Below are positions 8,913-17,564 of a DNA stretch of 64,000 bases, piece after piece. The notes below the pieces were generated by a model that saw only the letters and a program-made list of their open reading frames with translations, was not told the DNA's origin and made no database searches. The translations under genes and the position numbers were made by a program. The stretch is from positions 62,001 to 126,000 of the forward strand of contig NZ_CP125296.1 of assembly GCF_030412785.1 (NCBI RefSeq), in the 5' to 3' direction. Each line of letters begins with the position of its first letter. Position 1 is the stretch's first letter. This stretch comes from Paraburkholderia sabiae (lineage in GTDB: Bacteria > Pseudomonadota > Gammaproteobacteria > Burkholderiales > Burkholderiaceae).

Positions 8913-8927
8913 TGGAATACTATTCCA
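8913..8927. promoter_or_regulatory. IclR-box-like operator, FAD dehydrogenase/epimerase divergent promoter
   Basis: TGGAATACTATTCCA is a perfect 15-bp palindrome around one central base. It fits the IclR-family box TGGAAATNATTTCCA in its outer five bases on each side. It lies between the divergent genes starting at 8859 and 8974. The same 15-mer with one mismatch is at 11005-11019. Confidence 0.7.
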
Positions 8928-8973
8928 CAAAATGCGATCTTGCAAAGATTTTGTGACGACGAGGAGGAAAGAC

Positions 8974-9879
8974 ATGCGGGTACTGGTAACAGGCGGCAGC
9001 GGTTTTCTGGGCGCGTGGATCATGCGGCGGCTGCTGGCGCGCGGCATCGATTGCGTCGCGTTCGATCTGCACGCGAAGCCGCAACTGCTGCACGCGCTTG
9101 CGCCCGAACACGCGGCATCCGTGCAATGGCGCACAGGCGACATCGCGCAAACCGACGACGTGACGCGCGCGCTGCAAGACTGCGACGCCGTGATTCATCT
9201 CGCGGGCATCCTCACGCCGGACTGCGCGGCGAACCCGGTGCGCGGCGCGCAGATCAACCTGATCGGCACGCTGAACATCTTCGACGCAGCGCGCGCAGCG
9301 GGCCTCAAACGCGTGCTGTACGCCAGCAGCGCAGGCGTGTTCGGACCCGACGACGGCGCGACGCCGCATCCGCAAACGCACTACGGCGCCTTCAAGCTCG
9401 CGTGCGAAGGCTCAGCGCGCGCGTACTGGAACAACCACGGAATCGCGAGCGTCGGCTTTCGTCCGCTCGTCGTGTATGGCGCGGGCCGCGAAACGGGATC
9501 GAGCGCGGCGCCGAGTCTCGCGTGCCGCGCCGCCGCGCGCGGCGAGCGCTACACGATGCCGTTCACGGGCTCGACAGGCTTCGTATTCGCCGACGATGTC
9601 GCCGCCGCGTATGAAGCGGCGTTGCTGCGCGATATCGAAGGCGCACACGCATTCACGCTGGCAGGCGAGATTGCGTCCGTCGCGAGCGTGATCGACAGAA
9701 TCTCGACGCTCGTCCCCGACGCGCGCATCGATGCCGCCGGTGCGCCGCTGCCGATCGCGACGGCATTTCCGCATGACCCTGCGCTCGATCGACTGCTGCC
9801 CGATCTGCCGCACACTTCGCTCGACGAAGGCTTGCGGCAGACCGTGGCGTTCTATCGTCGCGCGTTGCAGACGCAATAA
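8974..9879 (+). CDS. NAD-dependent epimerase/dehydratase (extended SDR)
   Basis: The 301-residue protein is an extended short-chain dehydrogenase. It has the N-terminal NAD site RVLVTGGSGFLGAWIMRRLL, the acidic strand end CVAFDLHA, DAVIHLAGI, and a catalytic Ser region (VLYASSAGVFG) followed by Tyr-xxx-Lys (HYGAFKLACEG). Members of this group oxidise or epimerise sugars and sugar lactones; some act on uronates. The start at 8974 is fixed by a strong ribosome site, GAGGAGG at 8961-8967; the open frame reaches back to 8338 but that part is antisense to the FAD dehydrogenase. The gene lies just behind the IclR-box-like operator and is convergent with the Gfo/Idh gene. Confidence 0.92.
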   Translation: MRVLVTGGSGFLGAWIMRRLLARGIDCVAFDLHAKPQLLHALAPEHAASVQWRTGDIAQTDDVTRALQDCDAVIHLAGILTPDCAANPVRGAQINLIGTLNIFDAARAAGLKRVLYASSAGVFGPDDGATPHPQTHYGAFKLACEGSARAYWNNHGIASVGFRPLVVYGAGRETGSSAAPSLACRAAARGERYTMPFTGSTGFVFADDVAAAYEAALLRDIEGAHAFTLAGEIASVASVIDRISTLVPDARIDAAGAPLPIATAFPHDPALDRLLPDLPHTSLDEGLRQTVAFYRRALQTQ

Positions 9880-9886
9880 GACGCCA

Positions 9887-10924
9887 TCAACGCGCGGGCG
9901 CCACCGGCCCGCGCGCCGCCACCGCCCGATGCACGGCAAGCGTCGCGGCGAGCGTGCGCGCGGCATCGTCGGCGGAACACAGCGGCGTTTCTTCGCGCGC
10001 GATCACGGCGGCGAAATGGCCCAACTGCTCGTGATACGGATCGCCGCTGTGCGGCGTGCTGCGCTCGACCGTCAACGGCTCGTGCCAGCCCTTGCGCGCG
10101 CGGTATTCCCACACGTCGAGTTGCGGCAGCGTCAGCGATGCATCCGTGCCGATCAGAAAATGCGTGTTCACCTGCTGACGCGGATAGTGCGCCGCTTCGC
10201 CCGCGGCGAGATCCCAGTTCCACGGCGAGACCGCGCAATCGGAGACGGCGAGCGTGCCGAGCGCGCCGTTGGCGAAGCGCAACAGCACGGCGGCCGTATC
10301 CTCGACTTCGAAACCGCGCACCGCATTCGACGTCAACGCCTGCACTTCGACGATATCGCCGAGCAGGAAACGCATGATGTCGACGTCGTGGATCAGGTTG
10401 ATCAGCACAGGACCACCGCCCGCGCGACGCCGCCATTCGACGTCGAAATACGCGTCCGGCTTGTAGAACGTTGCGAGCGCATTCGCCGTGACAGGCTTGC
10501 CGAGACGTCCCGACTGCACGATTTCCCGCGCGCGCCGCAAGATCGGATTGTGCCGCCGATGATGACCGACCAGCAGCGGCACGTTCGCCTCATCCGCTGC
10601 GCGAGCCAGCCGCAGCGCTTCGTCGACGTTATCGGCGATCGGCTTTTCGATCAGCGCAGGAATGCCGCGCGCAATGCACGCGAGCCCGACGTCGACGTGC
10701 GTCGCATTCGGCGTCGCGACGATCGCGCCTTCCGGGCGCACGTCGTCCAGCATCGCCTCGTAGCCTTCGAACCAGCGCAGCCCTTCCTGCTGCGCGAACT
10801 CACGCGCAGCGGGCGACGGGTCCGCAATCGCCACCACCTCCGCCTGCGGATGCAGACGCGCCCGCTCCACATGCATGCGTCCAATCGCGCCCGCGCCGAT
10901 CACCGCCAGACGTCTCCTAGCCAT
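9887..10924 (-). CDS. Gfo/Idh/MocA-family oxidoreductase
   Basis: A 345-residue NAD(P)-dependent dehydrogenase. The Rossmann site is RRLAVIGAGAIGRMHVERA. The second hallmark, the EKP motif, reads IPALIEKPIADNVDEALRL. The C-terminal domain contains WRRRAGGGPVLINLIHDVDIMRFLLGD, with the conserved Gly-rich turn and His-Asp used in catalysis. Family members oxidise the hydroxyls of sugars, inositols and related rings. The start at 10924 is chosen because AAGGAG lies a few bases upstream; an ATG eight codons earlier is less well placed. It is divergent from the ABC importer operon, with the second IclR-box-like site between them. Confidence 0.92.
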   Translation of the reverse strand: MARRRLAVIGAGAIGRMHVERARLHPQAEVVAIADPSPAAREFAQQEGLRWFEGYEAMLDDVRPEGAIVATPNATHVDVGLACIARGIPALIEKPIADNVDEALRLARAADEANVPLLVGHHRRHNPILRRAREIVQSGRLGKPVTANALATFYKPDAYFDVEWRRRAGGGPVLINLIHDVDIMRFLLGDIVEVQALTSNAVRGFEVEDTAAVLLRFANGALGTLAVSDCAVSPWNWDLAAGEAAHYPRQQVNTHFLIGTDASLTLPQLDVWEYRARKGWHEPLTVERSTPHSGDPYHEQLGHFAAVIAREETPLCSADDAARTLAATLAVHRAVAARGPVAPAR

Positions 10925-11004
10925 CGTCTCTTCTCCTTGGTTGAACACCGTTCGTTTCCGCGTACCAGGTGAATACCCGGATACTCTGAAATTCGCTTTA
11001 ATTG

Positions 11005-11019
11005 TTGAATACTATTCCA
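11005..11019. promoter_or_regulatory. IclR-box-like operator, Gfo/Idh and ABC importer divergent promoter
   Basis: TTGAATACTATTCCA differs from the perfect palindrome at 8913-8927 at one position (second base). It lies about 80 bp upstream of the Gfo/Idh start and 92 bp upstream of the importer operon. Presence of the same unusual 15-mer in two divergent promoters of one island supports a shared regulator. Confidence 0.65.
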
Positions 11020-11110
11020 ATTCGAACTAGAGTTCACCAAAAGTTTTTGATGCGCGGCGTGCTGCACGACATCGCGCGATCCACGGGATACGAAAGGAGC
11101 GGAGAGACAG

Positions 11111-12430
11111 ATGAACGACAAGCACAAGCAGACGGATGAACTTTTCAGCCACGACACGCAAGCGGCCGACGCCGACGCAAGCGCCGGCAGCGGCACGCGC
11201 ATGACGCGCCGCGACTGGCTCGCGACGGCGGGCAAGACGATCGCGAGCGGCGCGGCCGTGCTCGCGGCGCCCGCGATCGTGCGCGCGCAGGGCGAGCAGC
11301 CGCTCAAGCTCGGCCTGCTGATGGCCAAGCAGGGCGTGTGGACCGAACAGGGCGAAGTGATCGCGAACGGCGTGAAGATGGCGCTCGACGACGCGAACAA
11401 CCAGGCGCGCGGCCGCCGCCTCGATCTCGTCTGGTACGACGAACCGAATCCGCAATCGGCACAGCAGAACATGCAGAAGCTGGTCGAACAGGACAAGGTG
11501 ATTGCGGTGATCGGCGGGACGAACAGCGGCACGTCGCTGGCAATGTCGTCCGTCGCGAATCGCACGAAGACGCCCTACATCGCGCCGAATGCAGCCGCGC
11601 GCGAACTGACGGGCAGCAGCTGCAATCCGTACACGTTCCGCGTGCTGAGCCCGACGCCTGTGACCTGCCGCGCGCTCGCGCCGTCGCTGCTCGCGATCGG
11701 CAAGAAGTGGCATTTCCTCGTCGCGAACTACGCGTATGGGCAGGACATCCAGCGTTCGATGTCCGATCTGCTGAAGCAGTCAGGCGGCACGATGACGGGC
11801 GCCGACGTCACGCCCCTCAACACCACCGACTTCAGCTCGTTCATTCTCAAGATCCGCCAGTCGAAGCCCGACGTCGTGCTGCTCGGCCTGCCCGGCGGCG
11901 ATCTGTCGACCTTCCTCAAGCAGTACGCGGAAATGGGCATGAAGGACAAGATTCCCGTCGCGTGCCCGATCATCGGCGATTCGGATTTGTGGTCGATCAA
12001 CGTCGATGCCGCGACGGGCTACTACGGCAAGCCGTGGCACTTCAGCTCGCCCGGCCATTCGCCCGAAGAAGTCGCGTTCATCAAGAAGTACACCGCGAAA
12101 TACGGCAAGCCGCCCGCCGACAAGGCGTGGATCGGCTGGTTCACGACGCGCGCGCTGCTTGCGGGCGTCAATCAGGCGAAGAGCACATCGGGCGCGGACA
12201 TCGTGCAAAGCCTGGAGACGGTGCAATTCGGCGACAGCAGCGGACCCGCGTATTTCCGTCCGTGGGATCACCAGATGCTGCGCCGCTGGACCGTGTTCAA
12301 GGTGAAGGACCACATCACCGACAAGTGGGACTGGCTCAACCAGGTCTCGGCTGTGCCGCAGAACCCGTCGGAACTCGACAAGCTGTACGGCACGCGCCAG
12401 GAAATCGGCTGCACGATGGCCGCGCGCTGA
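11111..12430 (+). CDS. ABC transporter substrate-binding protein, HAAT family (LivJ/LivK-like), Tat-exported
   Basis: The 439-residue protein is the periplasmic receptor of the importer encoded just downstream. A twin-arginine signal is visible at residues 34-60 (MTRRDWLATAGKTIASGAAVLAAPAIVRAQG). The mature part has the type I periplasmic fold seen in branched-chain amino acid and aromatic acid receptors: LKLGLLMAKQGVWTEQGEVIANGVKMALDDAN, VIAVIGGTNSGTSLAMSSVANRTK and VVLLGLPGGDLSTFLKQYAEMGM. The ligand is unknown; neighbours suggest a hydroxylated ring or sugar-like acid rather than an amino acid. GGAGAG precedes the start. It is the first gene of a plus-strand operon running to 19334. Confidence 0.9.
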   Translation: MNDKHKQTDELFSHDTQAADADASAGSGTRMTRRDWLATAGKTIASGAAVLAAPAIVRAQGEQPLKLGLLMAKQGVWTEQGEVIANGVKMALDDANNQARGRRLDLVWYDEPNPQSAQQNMQKLVEQDKVIAVIGGTNSGTSLAMSSVANRTKTPYIAPNAAARELTGSSCNPYTFRVLSPTPVTCRALAPSLLAIGKKWHFLVANYAYGQDIQRSMSDLLKQSGGTMTGADVTPLNTTDFSSFILKIRQSKPDVVLLGLPGGDLSTFLKQYAEMGMKDKIPVACPIIGDSDLWSINVDAATGYYGKPWHFSSPGHSPEEVAFIKKYTAKYGKPPADKAWIGWFTTRALLAGVNQAKSTSGADIVQSLETVQFGDSSGPAYFRPWDHQMLRRWTVFKVKDHITDKWDWLNQVSAVPQNPSELDKLYGTRQEIGCTMAAR

Positions 12431-12521
12431 TATGCGCTCGACGGTTTCCCGCGAAACCTGATCTTCACGACGGCCGTTTGCGCGGCATAACGCGTAACGC
12501 CGTCGACACCTGGAGTACGGC

Positions 12522-13391
12522 ATGGCAGAAATGGTGTTGTCCCAGATCGCCAATGGACTGGTACTGGGCTTTCTCTACGTGCTGCTCGCGATCGGTCTGT
12601 CGATCATCTGCGGGCTGCTTGGCATCGTCAATTTCGCGCACGGCGCGCTGTTCGCGCTGGGCGCGTACTTCGCGATCGCGCTGTCGATGCAGTTCGGCTG
12701 GGCGGCCGTGATCGTCGCGCCCGTTCTCGTCGCGCTGGTCGGCATGCTGATCGAAGTGATCTTCATCCGGCGGCTGTACGGCAAGGAGCCGTTGCTCGGC
12801 CTGATCGTCACGTTCGCGCTGTCGCTGCTGCTGACGGCGTTGATCCGGCTCGTATGGGGCGCGGGCGGCTTGCCGTTCAGTCCGCCTGCCGCGCTCAACG
12901 GCTTTCTCGTTTATGGGCCGCTGCTGATCACGAAGTACCGCCTGTTCGTGCTCGCCGCGACGGTCGCGATCCTGCTCGCGCTGTGGTGGTTCATGAAGTT
13001 CACGCCGTACGGACGCATCCTGCGCGCGGGCAGCCGTGACCCCGAAATGGTCGGTCTGCTTGGCATCAATCTGCCGCGCGTGCTGACGGGCGCATTCGGG
13101 CTCGGCGCGCTGCTCGCGGGCGCGGCGGGCGTGCTGGCCGCGCCGCTGCTGACCGTCACGCCGAGCATGGCGACGGCCGCCGTGATGCCCGCCTTCGTGA
13201 TCGTCACGATCGGTGGTCTCGGCTCGTTCGCGGGCGCTGTCGTCGCGGGCCTGCTGGTCGGCATCGTCACTGCCCTGGCCGTGCAGTTCTTCCCCGAAGG
13301 GTCGTCGGTGGCGATGTATGTGCTGATGGCACTTGTTCTGCTCGTGCGTCCGCGCGGGTTGTTCGGCGAACGCTGGGAGCGTTTCGAATGA
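12522..13391 (+). CDS. ABC transporter permease, LivH type
   Basis: A 289-residue inner-membrane permease of the branched-chain amino acid (HAAT) family. It shows the family start QIANGLVLGFLYVLLAIGLSIICGLLGIVNFAHGALFALGAY, several hydrophobic spans, and the cytoplasmic coupling loop GRILRAGSRDPEMVGLLGINLPRV. The end (RPRGLFGERWERFE) is the usual LivH terminus. It lies 91 bp after the receptor gene with TGGAG as ribosome site, and its stop overlaps the next start by four bases, so it is coupled to the fused transporter subunit. Confidence 0.93.
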   Translation: MAEMVLSQIANGLVLGFLYVLLAIGLSIICGLLGIVNFAHGALFALGAYFAIALSMQFGWAAVIVAPVLVALVGMLIEVIFIRRLYGKEPLLGLIVTFALSLLLTALIRLVWGAGGLPFSPPAALNGFLVYGPLLITKYRLFVLAATVAILLALWWFMKFTPYGRILRAGSRDPEMVGLLGINLPRVLTGAFGLGALLAGAAGVLAAPLLTVTPSMATAAVMPAFVIVTIGGLGSFAGAVVAGLLVGIVTALAVQFFPEGSSVAMYVLMALVLLVRPRGLFGERWERFE

Positions 13392-15940
13392 ATCTCAAAC
13401 TTCTCACGCGGCACCCCGTCGCGCTGCTGGCGACGTGCCTGTTCATCGTCTCGATCGCGTTGACCGCGACGGGCACGCCGCTCGAACGCGCGACGCAGAT
13501 CGCCATCTACACGCTCTACGGCATGGGCGTGAATCTGCTCGTCGCGTACACGGGCCTCGTGCCGTTCGGCGCGTCGGTGTTCTTCGGCACGTCGACGTAT
13601 CTGGTCGCGATTTCGCTGCAACGTCTGATCGGCAACGAGATCGTCGCGCTCGCGGCAAGCGTGATTGTCACCGGCTTGATGGCGGCGCTGATCGGCGCTG
13701 TCGTGTTGAAGCGACGCGGCCTGTACTTTTCGCTGCTGACGCTCGCGTGCTCGCAGATCGCGTTTGAAATCGCGTTCAAGTGGACGGACGTGACGGGCGG
13801 CGAAAACGGTCTGCAAAACGTGCCGCGCCCGACCTTCGCCACGACGACAGGCTTCCACGTCTTTGCGTGCGTCACCGTGGTCGCCGTCGCGTACGGCTTG
13901 TGGCGGCTCGTGCATGCGCCGTTCGGACGCGCGCTTCAGGCGCTGCGCGACAACGAACAGCGCGCCGCGAGCCTCGGCTACGACACGTATCGGCTGAAGC
14001 TCTATGCGTTCGTGATCTCGGCTGCCGTGATCGGTTATGCGGGCGGCCTGCTCTGCCTGATGCTGCAAGGCGCATACGCGAACAACCTCAGCTGGGAACA
14101 CGCGGGCGACAGTCTGCTGATGACGGTGCTCGGCGGCGTGCATCAATTCCTCGGACCGCTGTGGGGCGCTATCGCGTTCATCCTGCTCGAAGACAAACTC
14201 AGCAGCCTGACGGAGCACTGGTGGCTGATGTTCGCGCCGATCATCATCGCGTTCGCGTTCTTCTCGCCGGAAGGCATTCAAGGGCTTGCGCAACGTCTGC
14301 TGCGCCGGCCTCGCTGGACGCTCGTGCGCGACACGATTCCGGCGCGTCCCGAAGTGATCGCGCCGTATCGCGCGAGCCGCATCGACATGGACCCCGACAC
14401 GCCGATTCTCAGCGTGCGCGGCCTGTCGAAGCAGTTCGGTTCGCTCGTCACCGCCGACAAGATCGACCTCGATGTGTATCCGTACAAGCTGCACAGCTTC
14501 ATCGGACCGAACGGCGCGGGCAAGACGACGTTCTTCAACATGCTGACGGGCGTGCTGCCGCCTTCGTCGGGCACGATCACGTTCGACGGCAAGGACGTGA
14601 CGAAGCTCGCGATGTTCCGTCGCGTGCGGCTTGGCATGAGCCGCTCGTTCCAGATTCTCAGCGTGTTTCGCAATCTCACCGTGTTCGAGAACGTGCGCGT
14701 CGCGGTGCAGGCGGCGCAGCGCGAGCGCCTCGGTCTCTGGCGCGATGCGCACACGCTCGACAAGCAGAATGCGCAGACGTGGTCGCTGCTTTCCGCCGTC
14801 GGTCTCGTCGAACGCGCGGCGGCATCGTGCGAAAGCCTCTCGCACGGCGAGCAGCGGCTGCTCGAAATCGCGCTGTCGCTGGCAACGCAAGCGCGGCTTC
14901 TGCTGCTCGACGAACCACTTGCCGGACTCGCCGAAGCGGATCGCGCGACCGTCGCGCGCATCGTGCGCGAACTTGCGAATCATCATGCCGTGTTGCTGAT
15001 CGAACACGACATCGACCGCGTGCTGACCATTTCCGATCGTGTCAGCGTGTTGCATCGCGGTCATCTGATTGCGGATGGTTCGCCCGCTACCGTTGCCGCG
15101 CATCCCGAAGTGATCGAGGCGTACATGGGTCACGCGAAGGGCGAACGCGCCGTCGACGCCCGCCTCGCACAACGCATCGACGCGAAGCGCGACACGCCGC
15201 AACAGAAGCGCCCGTTGCTGCGACTCGAACGGGTGAACGCCGGTTACGCGGGCAACACGATTCTCGACGGCATCGACCTGACGCTGCACGAAGGCGAAGT
15301 CATCGCGATACTCGGACGGAACGGCGTCGGCAAAACGACTGCTTTGCGCGCAGCGACGGGCGTCGCGCAGGTCAGCGGGGGTACGATTACTTTCGACGGT
15401 CACGACATCACATCGCGCGCGCCGCATGAGATCAACCGCCTCGGTCTCGCGATGGTGCCCGAAGGCCGCCGCCTGTTTCCGAACCTGACCGTCTACGAAA
15501 ACCTGCGGCTTGCCGCGCGTAAAGGCGGCGCCAGCGTCGATGAGATGTATGCGCTCTTTCCGCGGCTCGCGAATCGCAAGGACGTGCGCGCCGAGCATCT
15601 GTCGGGCGGCGAGCGGCAGATGGTGGCGATTGCGCGCGCATTGATGGCGCCTGCGAAAGCGATCCTGCTCGACGAACCGTTCGAAGGGCTCGCGCCCGCC
15701 GTCGTGCAGGAAGTGCTCGACGCCGTCGTGAAGCTGCGCGAGCGCGCGAGCGTCGTGATCGTCGAGCATCAGGCGGACATGGTGCTGCCCATTGCCGATC
15801 GCGTGTACGTGCTCGTCAACGGACGCGTCGCGTATGAGAACACGGCCGATGCGCTCGCTCAGGACGCCGCGACGCAAGCCAAACTGCTCGGCATCGTCCA
15901 CGACGATGCCAGTTCTACTCTGGAGGTGAAATCAGCATGA
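13388..15940 (+). CDS. Fused ABC importer subunit: LivM-type permease + LivG-type ATPase + LivF-type ATPase
   Basis: One 850-residue polypeptide joins three usually separate subunits. Residues 1-310 are a LivM permease (coupling loop FGRALQALRDNEQRAASLGYD). Residues about 340-600 are a LivG ATPase: Walker A GPNGAGKTT near 373, signature LSHGEQ near 484, Walker B LLLLDEPLAGL. Residues about 612-845 are a LivF ATPase: Walker A GRNGVGKTT near 643, signature LSGGERQ near 738, Walker B AILLDEPFEGLAP. Both ATPases look intact, so the importer needs only this protein, LivH and the receptor. No stop or frameshift is seen at the junctions. The gene overlaps both neighbours by four bases. Confidence 0.95.
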   Translation: MNLKLLTRHPVALLATCLFIVSIALTATGTPLERATQIAIYTLYGMGVNLLVAYTGLVPFGASVFFGTSTYLVAISLQRLIGNEIVALAASVIVTGLMAALIGAVVLKRRGLYFSLLTLACSQIAFEIAFKWTDVTGGENGLQNVPRPTFATTTGFHVFACVTVVAVAYGLWRLVHAPFGRALQALRDNEQRAASLGYDTYRLKLYAFVISAAVIGYAGGLLCLMLQGAYANNLSWEHAGDSLLMTVLGGVHQFLGPLWGAIAFILLEDKLSSLTEHWWLMFAPIIIAFAFFSPEGIQGLAQRLLRRPRWTLVRDTIPARPEVIAPYRASRIDMDPDTPILSVRGLSKQFGSLVTADKIDLDVYPYKLHSFIGPNGAGKTTFFNMLTGVLPPSSGTITFDGKDVTKLAMFRRVRLGMSRSFQILSVFRNLTVFENVRVAVQAAQRERLGLWRDAHTLDKQNAQTWSLLSAVGLVERAAASCESLSHGEQRLLEIALSLATQARLLLLDEPLAGLAEADRATVARIVRELANHHAVLLIEHDIDRVLTISDRVSVLHRGHLIADGSPATVAAHPEVIEAYMGHAKGERAVDARLAQRIDAKRDTPQQKRPLLRLERVNAGYAGNTILDGIDLTLHEGEVIAILGRNGVGKTTALRAATGVAQVSGGTITFDGHDITSRAPHEINRLGLAMVPEGRRLFPNLTVYENLRLAARKGGASVDEMYALFPRLANRKDVRAEHLSGGERQMVAIARALMAPAKAILLDEPFEGLAPAVVQEVLDAVVKLRERASVVIVEHQADMVLPIADRVYVLVNGRVAYENTADALAQDAATQAKLLGIVHDDASSTLEVKSA

Positions 15941-16779
15941 CCGAATCCAATGCAACGAACGTCGCCGTATCGCTCGACGAAGGACTCAGCGGCGCGACGC
16001 GCGTGGTCTTTATCGTCGGCGATCCGATTGCGCAGGTGCGATCGCCGAAAGGCGTAACGGCCGCGCTGCGCGAAGCGGGACGCGATGCAATCGTGGTGCC
16101 CGCGCACGTCGCTGCCAACGATCTCCCCGCATTCTTCGCGGGCGTCGCGCCGATGCGCAACGTCGACGGCGTGATCATCACGGTGCCGCACAAGTTCAGC
16201 GCCGCCGCGTACTGCAAGAGCTTTTCCGAAGAGGCCGCGTTTCTCGGCGCGGTGAATACGCTGCGCCGCACGCCCGACGGCGCGTGGCACGGCGGCATGT
16301 TCGACGGCACAGGCTTCGTTGCGGCGCTCGTCGATGCGGGCTGCGATCTGCAAGGCAAGCGCGCGCTGCTGGTCGGCGCGGGCGGTGCGGGCTCGGCGAT
16401 CGGGCACGCGCTCGTTCAGGCAGGCGTCGCGTCGCTCGATGTGCTCGACAACGATACGTCGCGCACCGGATCGCTGGTGACGCGGCTCGCCGCGCTGCAA
16501 CGCGGCGCGGTGCACACGGCGTCGAAGGACGTCGCGGCCGAATCGTTCGATGTCGTCGTCAATGCATCGCCGATGGGCATGCGCGCGGACGATCCGCTGC
16601 CCGTCGATGTCTCGCGTCTGCCCGCATCGACATTTGTCGGCGATGTGGTCACGAAGCCGCCGCTCACGCCGTTCATCGAAGCCGCGCGTGCGCGCGGCTG
16701 CAAGACGGTGACGGGCACGCAGATGTTCGCGCGTGTCTGCGACCGCATGGTCGAGTTTCTGCTGGACGCGCAAGCATGA
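15937..16779 (+). CDS. Shikimate dehydrogenase-like oxidoreductase (AroE family)
   Basis: This 280-residue protein has the AroE fold. The substrate site starts VFIVGDPIAQVRSPKGV, then VIITVPHKFSAAAYC with the catalytic Lys, and LGAVNTLRRTPDG with the conserved Asn. The NAD(P) site is LLVGAGGAGSAIGHAL followed by VVVNASPMGM. Its place inside a catabolic operon, coupled by 4-bp overlaps to the transporter and to an SDR, argues against the biosynthetic AroE and for a catabolic dehydrogenase of a quinate/shikimate-like or other cyclic hydroxy acid. The serine of the usual SxSP substrate motif is replaced by QVRSP, so substrate preference may differ. Confidence 0.88.
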   Translation: MTESNATNVAVSLDEGLSGATRVVFIVGDPIAQVRSPKGVTAALREAGRDAIVVPAHVAANDLPAFFAGVAPMRNVDGVIITVPHKFSAAAYCKSFSEEAAFLGAVNTLRRTPDGAWHGGMFDGTGFVAALVDAGCDLQGKRALLVGAGGAGSAIGHALVQAGVASLDVLDNDTSRTGSLVTRLAALQRGAVHTASKDVAAESFDVVVNASPMGMRADDPLPVDVSRLPASTFVGDVVTKPPLTPFIEAARARGCKTVTGTQMFARVCDRMVEFLLDAQA

Positions 16780-17516
16780 ATGCGACACAGCGGGTCCCCA
16801 TCGTCACGGGTGGCGCGGGCGGCATCGGTCGTGCGATTGCAGCGCGGTTGCAGCGTGACGGCTTGCGCGTCGCGCTGTGGGATCTCGATGCACACGCGGC
16901 GCGCGAAGCGGCTGCCGCATTGCCGGACGGCACGGCGATCGGCGTACACGTCGACGTGACAGATGAAGCATCCGTCACCGCCGCGCTGCAAACCACGCTC
17001 GACCGCTTCGGCACGCTCCAAGTGCTGATCAACAGCGCAGGCACGACAGGCCCGATCGCGCCCGTCGCCGACAGCGCGCTCGATGCCTGGCAGCGCTGCA
17101 TCGACGTCAATCTGCGCAGCGTGTTTCTCTGCTCGCGCGCCGCCGTCGCGCCGATGCTCGCGGCGGGCTTCGGACGCATCGTGAATCTCGCGTCGATTGC
17201 GGGCAAGGAAGGCAATCCGTCGATGTCCGCGTATTCGGCGGCGAAGGCGGGTGTGATCGCGTTCACGAAGTCGATGGGCAAGGAACTCGCGCTCACGCCG
17301 GTGCGCGTGAACTGCATCGCGCCCGCTGTCATCGAAACGCCGCTGCTGCAACAGATGACATCGGAAGCGCTCGCCGCGAGCCTCGCGAAGATTCCGATGC
17401 AGCGTCCGGGAACCGCCGACGAAGTCGCGAATCTGGCCGCGTGGCTCGCGTCGGACGAATGCTCGTTTTCGTGCGGCGCGACCTTCGATCTTTCCGGCGG
17501 ACGCGCGACGTATTGA
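16776..17516 (+). CDS. Short-chain dehydrogenase/reductase (SDR)
   Basis: A 246-residue classical SDR. The cofactor site is PIVTGGAGGIGRAIAARLQ, with Asp at the end of the second strand (LWDLDAH), favouring NAD(H). INSAG follows as the NNAG motif. Catalytic Ser lies in VNLASIAGKEG and Tyr-xxx-Lys in SAYSAAKAGV. The end shows the usual SGGRATY. Start ATG 16776 overlaps the stop of the AroE-like gene. The SDR probably oxidises a ring or side-chain alcohol in the same pathway. Confidence 0.93.
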   Translation: MNATQRVPIVTGGAGGIGRAIAARLQRDGLRVALWDLDAHAAREAAAALPDGTAIGVHVDVTDEASVTAALQTTLDRFGTLQVLINSAGTTGPIAPVADSALDAWQRCIDVNLRSVFLCSRAAVAPMLAAGFGRIVNLASIAGKEGNPSMSAYSAAKAGVIAFTKSMGKELALTPVRVNCIAPAVIETPLLQQMTSEALAASLAKIPMQRPGTADEVANLAAWLASDECSFSCGATFDLSGGRATY

Positions 17517-17564
17517 GCGTGCCATGAGCGCGTAATGGACATGACGGAACGAAGGAGACAACGC

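Noticed and set aside
8338..8973. N-terminal extension of the epimerase gene
   Set aside because: It is antisense to the FAD dehydrogenase and covers the operator; the GAGGAGG before 8974 fixes the start.
12911..15901. 996-residue frame on the minus strand
   Set aside because: It is antisense to the fused ABC importer gene, has Arg/His/Asp-rich shadow composition and no motifs.
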